Shown: in pieces, positions 15,753-22,515 of the stretch
Numbering within the stretch: position 1 is the stretch's first letter
Layout: each line of letters begins with the position of its first letter
Assembly (NCBI GenBank): GCA_009841115.1
Contig: VXML01000080.1
Coordinates: 124,001-188,000 of the forward strand
Source: Gemmatimonadota bacterium
Lineage (GTDB): Bacteria; Latescibacterota; UBA2968; UBA8231
DNA: 64,000 nt
Direction of reading: 5' to 3'
Notes under the pieces: generated by a model
Database searches by the model: none
What the model saw: only the letters and a program-made list of their open reading frames with translations
Told to the model about the DNA's origin: nothing
Position numbers and translations under genes: made by a program

Positions 15753-15769
15753 CAAACGGATACACTACC
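15753..15769. repeat. 17-base flanking direct repeat, right copy
   Basis: CAAACGGATACACTACC, 16/17 identical to 13890-13906. It lies between the Ig-repeat gene and the HAD gene. Confidence 0.65.
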
Positions 15770-15796
15770 TCGGATTACATATGTGAGGGAGAAGCC

Positions 15797-16492
15797 TTAC
15801 AGTAGCGCCTCGGCTAGCTCGGTAAAATTTCTCACCTCCACATCGGGGCGATACGGCGTTTCTTCGTAGGGCAAGGCATTGCGGTTGACGAAGGCACCCC
15901 TCATGCCGCAGGCCCGCGCCCCTAGCACGTCGAAGGAATTGGCCGAAACCATCATGCACTGCCCCACTTCCAGGTCTAGCAGGGTCGCGGCCCGGCGATA
16001 CACCCCAGGATGCGGCTTGAAGGCACCTACTTCCTCGACCGAGATAATGCGGTCGAAGTCCCAGCCAATGCGATTGGTCGCTAGGTGATCTAAAAAATCT
16101 GCCTCGCCATTGGATAGGGCGACTAGGCGATAGCGCCCCTTCAACTTTTCGAGGGCTGTCCGCACATCGGCAAAGGGGTTGAGATGCTGCCAAGCTGCCA
16201 TGAGCCGGGGGACATCTCCTTCGGCCGCGTCTATTCCCTCCAACGCCAAGACGTAAATCAAGGCTCGCCGCACCGTCTCCAAATAGCCGCTGTGGCCCAA
16301 CAGGAGGATGTTGTCCTGATATTGCTCTAGGCGCTGGCGCGCTCGCCATTGGTTCCACAGATGTTCGGGCGGGACTGAAGACCCTTTATCGCGCAGGTAG
16401 GACGCGATGGCCGGGGTCAGGCTGCCGCCCAAGTCGAGGACGGTGCCGAACAGGTCGAAAGTGAGGGCTTGTACCGCTGGAAATTTGGTCAT
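15797..16492 (-). CDS. HAD hydrolase, L-2-haloacid dehalogenase type
   Basis: A 231-aa cytosolic HAD-superfamily hydrolase of the class I cap type. Nucleophile Asp13 is in LTFDLFGTVLD, motif II is ALSNGE (Ser127-Asn128), motif III lysine is in GAFKPHPG (Lys159), and motif IV is SANSFDVLGA (Asp188). These spacings match the haloacid dehalogenase type II group, whose members split a carbon-halogen bond or act as phosphatases. It diverges from mgsA across a 99-base promoter region. A relic of a paralogue survives at 8590-8661. Natural substrate unknown. Confidence 0.88.
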   Translation of the reverse strand: MTKFPAVQALTFDLFGTVLDLGGSLTPAIASYLRDKGSSVPPEHLWNQWRARQRLEQYQDNILLLGHSGYLETVRRALIYVLALEGIDAAEGDVPRLMAAWQHLNPFADVRTALEKLKGRYRLVALSNGEADFLDHLATNRIGWDFDRIISVEEVGAFKPHPGVYRRAATLLDLEVGQCMMVSANSFDVLGARACGMRGAFVNRNALPYEETPYRPDVEVRNFTELAEALL

Positions 16493-16591
16493 ATTATTTG
16501 CCTCGTCGTGTTTGTTGCGTATGAAGCGATTGTGTAATTTAGTCTATCCGCGAGCGGTAGAACAAACATCGGACTAAAACGACTAGTAGCA

Positions 16592-17494
16592 ATGTGTGGT
16601 ATTGTTGGGCTGTACGTAAAAAAACGCGACTTGGCCGACCAACTCGGCGCGCTGTTCGCCGAGATGCTGATATGCATGAGCGATCGCGGCCCCGACAGCG
16701 CGGGGTTGGCGCTTTATGGCAATGAGCCGCCGGAAGGCTTTATCAAGGTCACCTTGCGGCACGCGGCTGACGACTACGACTGGCCGGGGCTGGCCGACCA
16801 ACTCGGCGCGCACTTTGGTTGCGAGGCTAGCCTGCGCGCCAACGCCAACTACGCGGTTATCGCAGTGCGTGCTGACGCCGATACACTGGGGCGGGCACTA
16901 GCTGGCTCAGACCCTGGCCTGACGGTAATGAGTATCGGCCGCAGCATTGAGATCCTCAAAGAGATCGGCGCACCCGCTGAGATCGTCGATCGCTTTGGCG
17001 TGCGCGAGATGCGCGGCACGCACATCATCGGCCACACGCGCATGGCCACTGAAAGCGCGGTGACTACCGATGGCTCGCATCCCTTTTCCACGGGCATGGA
17101 CCTCTGTTTAGTACACAACGGGTCGCTGAGCAATCACAACCGGCTGCGCTCGCGCTTGGAGCGCAGGGGGATTGAGATCCGCACGGAAAACGACTCGGAA
17201 GTGGCCGCTGGTTACTTGATGTGGCGGATGCAGCAGGGGGACACCTTGCAAGCGGCCCTGCAAGCGGCGCTCGACGATCTCGACGGTTTCTATACCTTTG
17301 CCATTGGCACGGTCGATGGCTTCGCAGTCCTGCGCGACCCGATCGCCTGCAAGCCGGCAGTACTGGCCGAGACGGATGAGTACGTGGCGATGGCCAGCGA
17401 GTTCCAGGCGCTATCGAGCTTGCCGGGGATTGACGATGCAGAGGTGTGGGAGCCCAAGCCGGCGCGGGTGTACACTTGGGGAGGAGCCGATTGA
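16592..17494 (+). CDS. mgsA: N-methylglutamate synthase subunit A (class II amidotransferase)
   Basis: A 300-aa N-terminal-nucleophile amidotransferase. Cys2 (MCGIVGLY) is the nucleophile, followed by ICMSDRGPDSAG, GHTRMATES, HNGSLSNH and ENDSEVAAG. MgsA (GlxB-like) hydrolyses the gamma-glutamyl amide; in the pathway it acts on gamma-glutamylmethylamide and passes methylamine to the synthase subunit. It is the first gene of mgsABC-gmaS-mgdABC on the plus strand and overlaps mgsB by one base (ATGA-type junction at 17492-17496). No obvious Shine-Dalgarno site precedes its ATG. Assignment as MgsA rather than another GlxB-like protein rests on the adjacent gmaS and mgd genes. Confidence 0.85.
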   Translation: MCGIVGLYVKKRDLADQLGALFAEMLICMSDRGPDSAGLALYGNEPPEGFIKVTLRHAADDYDWPGLADQLGAHFGCEASLRANANYAVIAVRADADTLGRALAGSDPGLTVMSIGRSIEILKEIGAPAEIVDRFGVREMRGTHIIGHTRMATESAVTTDGSHPFSTGMDLCLVHNGSLSNHNRLRSRLERRGIEIRTENDSEVAAGYLMWRMQQGDTLQAALQAALDDLDGFYTFAIGTVDGFAVLRDPIACKPAVLAETDEYVAMASEFQALSSLPGIDDAEVWEPKPARVYTWGGAD

Positions 17495-18180
17495 TGGGCG
17501 CGGAGGTTTTCGACTTGGCGACCGGGGAGTTGCGCCAGCTCAACCAGCGCCTGCACGATCTGACTGAGGAGACGGCCAAGACGCCGTGGCGGATTCTGCA
17601 TCCTCGGGGTGCGCACGCGGTGGCCGCTGGAGTCGATGCGCCGGTGGAAATCGATATCGAAGGCCACGTTGGCTACTATTGCGCCGGCATGAACCAGCGC
17701 GCCTACATTACCGTCCACGGGATGGTGGGGGTCGGGGTGGCCGAGAATATGATGTCGGGGGTGGTGAGAGTGAAGGGCCACGCCAGCCAGTGCGCTGGGG
17801 CCACCGGGCACGGCGGTCTGCTGGTCATCGAGGGCGACGCGTCGAGCCGGTGCGGGATTTCGATGAAGGGGATCGATATTGTGGTCGGCGGCTCGGTCGG
17901 TCACAGCAGTTGCTTTATGGCCCAAGCCGGTAATTTAGTCGTCTGCGGCGATGCCGACGAGGCATTGGGCGACTCGCTGTACGAGGCGCGGATTTTCGTG
18001 CGCGGTCGGGTCGCGGGCTTGGGGGCTGACTGTATTGAAAAGCCCATGCGCGACGAGCATTTGAGCGCGTTGGCCGAGCTGTTGGCGCGGGCGGATTTGC
18101 CCGATGTGCGCCCCGAAGAGTTCCGCCGCTACGGGTCGGCGCGCCAGCTTTACAACTTCAAGGTAGATAACGCATACTAG
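17494..18180 (+). CDS. mgsB: N-methylglutamate synthase subunit B (GXGXG domain)
   Basis: A 228-aa homologue of the glutamate-synthase GXGXG beta-helix domain (GlxC-like). Repeating glycine motifs run through GHVGYYCAG, GMVGVGVAENMMSG, GHASQCAGATGHGG and GSVGHSSCFMAQAG. It forms part of the heteromeric N-methylglutamate synthase with MgsA and MgsC. The track start at 17446 is inside mgsA; the ATG at 17494 overlaps the mgsA stop and has GGGGAGGA upstream. The 100 bases after its stop hold heptamer repeats and an imperfect inverted repeat before mgsC. Confidence 0.85.
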   Translation: MGAEVFDLATGELRQLNQRLHDLTEETAKTPWRILHPRGAHAVAAGVDAPVEIDIEGHVGYYCAGMNQRAYITVHGMVGVGVAENMMSGVVRVKGHASQCAGATGHGGLLVIEGDASSRCGISMKGIDIVVGGSVGHSSCFMAQAGNLVVCGDADEALGDSLYEARIFVRGRVAGLGADCIEKPMRDEHLSALAELLARADLPDVRPEEFRRYGSARQLYNFKVDNAY

Positions 18181-18276
18181 AGTGGTCAGTGGCCAGTGGC
18201 CAGTGAATAGTGCCGTAAGATGTGGACGAGCGCTAACCACTAACCACTAACCACTAACCACTAACCACTGTCCACT
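18181..18276. repeat. Intercistronic heptamer array with inverted arms
   Basis: AGTGGTCAGTGG at 18181 is nearly complementary to CCACTGTCCACT at 18265-18276 (one mismatch). Between them are two CAGTGGC units on the left and five exact CTAACCA heptamers (18233-18267) on the right. It could fold as a long hairpin between mgsB and mgsC, resembling short tandem intergenic repeat families. A role in mRNA processing or attenuation is inference. Confidence 0.8.
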
Positions 18277-18280
18277 AAAT

Positions 18281-19633
18281 ATGATGCAATCACACTATAG
18301 CCCAGAGGGCTTGCGCGAATCGGCGACCTTTGGTCGCGACGTGATCTACGAGATCCAGCGCGCTGCACAGACCGGGATCTACGATATCCGCGGCTGGGGA
18401 GCCAAGCGCCGGGTACCCCATTTTGACGACTTGGTCTTTTTGGGCGCGAGCATGTCACGCTACCCGCTGGAAGGCTACCGCGAGCGCTGCGACACCGATG
18501 TGGTACTGGGTACGCGCTACGCTAAGAAGCCGATCCACCTCGACATTCCCATTACCATCGCGGGGATGAGTTTTGGCTCGCTGTCGGCGCAGGCCAAAGA
18601 GGCGCTCGGCCGCGGTGCCAGCGAAGTGGGCACGAGCACCACGACTGGCGACGGGGGGATGACGCCAGAGGAGCGCGAACAGTCGCGGATTTTGGTGTAC
18701 CAGCTTTTGCCTTCGCGCTACGGCATGAACCCCGACGACCTGCGGAAGGCCGATGCCATTGAGGTGGTGCTCGGGCAGGGGGCTAAGCCCGGCGGTGGCG
18801 GAATGCTGTTGGGCCAGAAGATCAGCGATCGCGTCGCCCAGATGCGGACCTTGCCCAAGGACATCGACCAGCGCTCGGCCTGCCGCCATCCCGATTGGAC
18901 CGGCCCGGACGACTTGGCGATCAAAATAGTCGAGTTGCGCGAGATTACGGACTGGCAGGTGCCGATCTACGTCAAGATCGGCGCGACGCGGACCTACTAC
19001 GACACACTCTTGGCGATCAAGGCCGGAGCCGACGTGGTGGTGCTCGACGGGATGCAGGGCGGCACGGGGGCGACTCAGGAGGTGTTCATTGAGCACGTGG
19101 GGATACCGACCTTGCCAGCCGTGCGTCAAGCGGTGGAAGCGCTCGACGAGCTGGATATGCACCGCAAGGTGCAGCTCGTTGTGTCTGGCGGCATCCGCAG
19201 CGGCGCGGATGTGGCCAAAGCCTTGGCGATGGGGGCGGACGCTTGTTCGATTGGCACGGCCGCGCTGATTGCGCTGGGCGACAACAGTCCGCACTTGGAC
19301 CCCGAGTACCGCAAAATCGGCTCGGCGGCTGGCTTTTACGACGACTTGCAGGACGGCGAAGATCCGGCTGGCATCTCGACCCAAACCGATACATTGGCCG
19401 AGCGTCTCGACCCGGTGGTGGGAGGCCGACAACTTGCCAACTATCTGCGGGTGATGACCATGGAGTGCCAGACCATTGCCCGCGCCTGTGGCAAATCGCA
19501 CGTGCACAATCTGGAGCCAGAGGACTTGGCGGCGCTGACCATTGAGGCGGCGGCCATGGCCAAGATCCCTTTGGCCGGGACGGATTGGATTCCTGGAAAC
19601 ACGCCAACTAATAAAGGAGCTTGCTGTGACTGA
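18281..19633 (+). CDS. mgsC: N-methylglutamate synthase subunit C (glutamate synthase-like FMN domain)
   Basis: A 450-aa homologue of the FMN-binding glutamate synthase domain (GlxD-like). The FMN/TIM-barrel signatures are GMSFGSLSAQAKEALGRGA, VYVKIGATRTYYDTLLAIKAGADVVVLDG, GGTGATQEVF and SGGIRSGADVAKALAMGADACSIGT. It should condense methylamine, released by MgsA, with 2-oxoglutarate-derived chemistry to N-methylglutamate. The region where canonical glutamate synthases carry the [3Fe-4S] cysteine triad reads AAGFYDDLQDGEDPAGISTQ here and has no cysteines. It follows the heptamer array without an evident ribosome site, and its last eight bases overlap gmaS. Confidence 0.85.
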   Translation: MMQSHYSPEGLRESATFGRDVIYEIQRAAQTGIYDIRGWGAKRRVPHFDDLVFLGASMSRYPLEGYRERCDTDVVLGTRYAKKPIHLDIPITIAGMSFGSLSAQAKEALGRGASEVGTSTTTGDGGMTPEEREQSRILVYQLLPSRYGMNPDDLRKADAIEVVLGQGAKPGGGGMLLGQKISDRVAQMRTLPKDIDQRSACRHPDWTGPDDLAIKIVELREITDWQVPIYVKIGATRTYYDTLLAIKAGADVVVLDGMQGGTGATQEVFIEHVGIPTLPAVRQAVEALDELDMHRKVQLVVSGGIRSGADVAKALAMGADACSIGTAALIALGDNSPHLDPEYRKIGSAAGFYDDLQDGEDPAGISTQTDTLAERLDPVVGGRQLANYLRVMTMECQTIARACGKSHVHNLEPEDLAALTIEAAAMAKIPLAGTDWIPGNTPTNKGACCD

Positions 19634-20984
19634 ACGCACTGAGATCAAAGAACGCCTCGCCCAAGAGGGCATTGAATTCCTACTCGTCCAATTCGTCGAT
19701 ATGACCGGCGCGCCCAAAGTGAAGATGGTGCCGGTGACGGCGCTCGACGACGCGCTTGACGAAGGCGCGGGTTTTGCTGGCGCGTCTATTTGGGGTTTGG
19801 GACAAGGGCCGCACTCGCACGATATGCTGGCGCGGATCGACCTCGATTCGTACGCGCGGCTGTCTTGGCAGCCAAATACAGTGCGCTTTGCCAGCGACCT
19901 GTTCGTCGATGGGGAGTCCTATCCCTATTGCTCGCGCACCAACCTCCAGCGGGTACTCGCCGACGCCGCGCAACAGGGCTATGTCTTCAATGTGGGCATG
20001 GAGCCGGAGCACTTTCTCCTCTCGCGCAATGACGACGGCTCGATCCGGCCTTGGGACCCGGACGGGGTGGACTCGCTGGCCAAGCCCTGCTATGACTTCC
20101 GCTCCATGTCGCCGGCGATGGCGTACTTGCAGGAGCTGACGCTGTCGCTCAACAGCTTGGGTTGGGGCGTGTACCAGTGCGACCACGAGGACGCCAACGG
20201 CCAGTTCGAGGTCAATTTCGACTATGCCGATGCGCTGACGACTTCGGATCGCATCATCTTCTTTAAGATGGCCACCTCGCAGATCGCCAAGAAGTACGGT
20301 GCCATCGCCTCGCACATGCCCAAGCCGTTTGCCGATCGCACGGGTAGCGGCTTGCACGCGCACTACCATCTAGCCGATGCCGAGTCGGGCGAGAATCTCT
20401 TTTTGGACGAGGGGGACGCACGGGGCTTGGGCTGCTCTGAGTTGGCCTACCACTTTCTCGGCGGCATTTTGCACCACGCACGCGCCCTGTGCGCGGTCTC
20501 GAGTCCGACGGTGAACTGCTACAAGCGCCTCCAGCTCGGTGCTGGAATCTATTCGAGCCGTTCGGGTTTTACCTGGACGCCGGCGTTTATCACCTATGGC
20601 GACAACAACCGCACGCAGATGATTCGCACGGCTGGCGAAGGGCATTTTGAAGACCGCACGATCAGCGCCGCGGCCAATCCCTATCTGGCCTTGGCCGCCT
20701 ATCTGGTCGCTGGGCTTGACGGCATTGAGCGGGGCTTGGAGCCGGGCGAGCCAAATTTGGGCAACATGTACGAGCGCTCCCTCGACGAGATCCAAGCGGA
20801 GGGGATAGAGGTTTTGCCGCAGTCGCTGGCCGAGGCGCTCGACGCGCTGCGTGCGGACGAAGTAGTGCAGAGCGCACTAGGCCCCATCGCCGACGAGTTT
20901 CTCAAGATAAAAGCCGACGAGTGGGCCGAGTACGACGGCCAAGTCAGCCGCTGGGAGATCGACCGGTATTTGACCTCCTGTTGA
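19626..20984 (+). CDS. gmaS: Gamma-glutamylmethylamide synthetase (GmaS-type glutamine synthetase)
   Basis: A 452-aa type III glutamine-synthetase-family ligase that joins methylamine to glutamate using ATP. The N-terminal beta-grasp region (FLLVQFVDMTGAPKVKM), the metal/ammonium-site block VYQCDHEDANGQFEVNFDYADAL (about residues 180-202) and the ATP-site motif TGSGLHAHYHL are visible. DHEDANGQFE is the pattern typical of GmaS. The track start at 19542 is inside mgsC; GTG at 19626 has AAAGGAG upstream and is preferred. gmaS is the marker gene of the N-methylglutamate pathway, and its position between mgsC and mgdA strongly supports that reading over plain sarcosine oxidation. Confidence 0.88.
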   Translation: MTERTEIKERLAQEGIEFLLVQFVDMTGAPKVKMVPVTALDDALDEGAGFAGASIWGLGQGPHSHDMLARIDLDSYARLSWQPNTVRFASDLFVDGESYPYCSRTNLQRVLADAAQQGYVFNVGMEPEHFLLSRNDDGSIRPWDPDGVDSLAKPCYDFRSMSPAMAYLQELTLSLNSLGWGVYQCDHEDANGQFEVNFDYADALTTSDRIIFFKMATSQIAKKYGAIASHMPKPFADRTGSGLHAHYHLADAESGENLFLDEGDARGLGCSELAYHFLGGILHHARALCAVSSPTVNCYKRLQLGAGIYSSRSGFTWTPAFITYGDNNRTQMIRTAGEGHFEDRTISAAANPYLALAAYLVAGLDGIERGLEPGEPNLGNMYERSLDEIQAEGIEVLPQSLAEALDALRADEVVQSALGPIADEFLKIKADEWAEYDGQVSRWEIDRYLTSC

Positions 20985-20988
20985 GGCC

Positions 20989-22233
20989 ATGTCCTACCGG
21001 TTGCTCAAATACGGGCTCGAGAAGGATTATTCCGAGCCGCGCATGTTCCGCTCGCCCGAGCGGCTACGCGACAGCTATGAAGTAGTGATCATCGGCGGCG
21101 GCGGCCACGGGCTAGCCGCGGCGCACTATCTCGCCCACGAGTACGGCATCAGCGATGTGGCCGTGCTAGAGCAGCGCTACATTGGCCACGGCGGCACCGG
21201 CCGCAATACCGCCATCATCCGCTCGAATTACCTGACGGAAGAGGGCGCGCGCTTTTACCAATTCAGCGTGGATCTGTACCGCGATTTGTCGCGGAAGCTC
21301 GACTACAACCTGTTCTACTCCGAGCGCGGCCACTTTACCTTGGCGCACACGCCGGCCGCGCTGCGCACCCAGCGCTGGCGAGCCGAGGTCAACAAGCACC
21401 TCGGCATCGATTCCGAGGTCGTCGGCCCGGAGTTCATCAAGAAGATCATCCCCGAGATCGACCTGAATTGCGGTGGGCATCAGCCGCCCATTGTCGGCGC
21501 GCTCTACCATCCGCCGGGCGCGATCGCCCGCCACGACGCGGTGGCGTGGGCGTATGCGCGCGGAGCCGACAGCAAAGGCGTTGAAATCCACCAACAGACC
21601 AGTGTCACTGACATTGAAGTTGAGGACGGACGGGTCGCGGGAGTGCACACGGATCGCGGTTTTATCCAGACGCGCAAGGTGCTCAGTGCGGTGGCGGGCT
21701 GGACGCCGCAGATACAGCGGATGGTCGGCTTGCGCTCGCCGCTGGTGGTGCATCCGCTGCAGGCGTTTGTCACCGAGCCGTTCAAGCCGTGGCTCGACGC
21801 GATTGTCGTATCGGCTAGCTTGCATACGTACGTTAGCCAATCTTCGCGCGGTGAGTTGGTCGCTGGTGCCTCTTTGGATCCCTACGAGCTGACGTCTATG
21901 CGCTCGACGCTCGAATTTGCCGAGGGGTTGGCCGGGCACATGCTCGACCTCTTTCCCTGCTTGAGCGACGTCAAGGTGCTGCGCCAATGGGCTGGGTTGT
22001 GCGACATGACCCCGGACTTTTCGCCGATCATGGGCACGACGCCGATTGCGGGTTTTTACATCGACGCGGGTTGGGGCACTTGGGGTTTTAAGGCCTCGCC
22101 GGTCTGCGGCTACACCATGGCTCATACCATCGCCCACGACGAGGATCATCCGCTGATCCGCGCTTTTAATCTGTCGCGCTTTGGTGCGTTTGAGTTGGTC
22201 GGAGAGAAGGGAGCGGCGTCCGTTGGCCACTAG
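20989..22233 (+). CDS. mgdA: N-methylglutamate dehydrogenase subunit A (SoxB-like)
   Basis: A 414-aa flavoprotein of the heterotetrameric sarcosine oxidase beta (SoxB) family, cytosolic. FAD-binding GGGGHG is at residues 36-41, with VLEQRYIGHGGTGRN next, and the covalent-FMN histidine candidate is in IARHDAVAWAYARGA at about residue 182. Five bases follow gmaS. In the pathway it oxidises N-methylglutamate to glutamate with release of the methyl carbon to the THF-binding subunit. The name rests on context; isolated, it would be called sarcosine oxidase beta. Confidence 0.87.
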   Translation: MSYRLLKYGLEKDYSEPRMFRSPERLRDSYEVVIIGGGGHGLAAAHYLAHEYGISDVAVLEQRYIGHGGTGRNTAIIRSNYLTEEGARFYQFSVDLYRDLSRKLDYNLFYSERGHFTLAHTPAALRTQRWRAEVNKHLGIDSEVVGPEFIKKIIPEIDLNCGGHQPPIVGALYHPPGAIARHDAVAWAYARGADSKGVEIHQQTSVTDIEVEDGRVAGVHTDRGFIQTRKVLSAVAGWTPQIQRMVGLRSPLVVHPLQAFVTEPFKPWLDAIVVSASLHTYVSQSSRGELVAGASLDPYELTSMRSTLEFAEGLAGHMLDLFPCLSDVKVLRQWAGLCDMTPDFSPIMGTTPIAGFYIDAGWGTWGFKASPVCGYTMAHTIAHDEDHPLIRAFNLSRFGAFELVGEKGAASVGH

Positions 22234-22251
22234 CCACGCAAGGAGGCAGTC

Positions 22252-22515
22252 GTGAAAATCCTCACCTGCCCAATTAACGGCCCGCGCCCGCTCTCGGAAT
22301 TCGTCTTCGGCGGCGAGGTGCGCTCCATGCCCAATCCTAAGACAGCGGATGACGCTGCGTGGGCCGACTACGTGTTCAACCGCTGCGGCGAGCCGGGCAT
22401 CCAGCGCGAGTGGTGGTACCACAGCGCCAGCAGCACTTGGTTTATCGCCGAGCGAGACACGGCCAGCGACGAGATCGTCCGCACCTATTTGTGGGGTGAG
22501 GAGGGCTCAGCGTGA
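22252..22515 (+). CDS. mgdB: N-methylglutamate dehydrogenase subunit B (SoxD-like)
   Basis: An 87-aa small subunit of the SoxD family from GTG at 22252, with AAGGAGG upstream. The pattern KILTCPINGPRPLSEFVFGGE then WADYVFNR and QREWWYHSASSTWF aligns with sarcosine oxidase delta. From memory, canonical delta subunits bind zinc through Cys6, Cys9, His59 and Cys63; here only Cys6 and His57 are in place while Asn9 and Ser61 replace cysteines, so the zinc site looks incomplete. It overlaps mgdC by four bases (GTGA). Confidence 0.82.
   Translation: MKILTCPINGPRPLSEFVFGGEVRSMPNPKTADDAAWADYVFNRCGEPGIQREWWYHSASSTWFIAERDTASDEIVRTYLWGEEGSA

Noticed and set aside
18181-18276. Heptamer array as a CRISPR
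   Set aside because: Seven-base units without spacers and no cas genes.
18455-19717. 420-aa minus-strand ORF opposite mgsC
   Set aside because: Histidine/arginine-rich antisense shadow of a strongly conserved gene.
21166-22422. 418-aa minus-strand ORF opposite mgdA
   Set aside because: Shadow frame; mgdA carries the flavin motifs.
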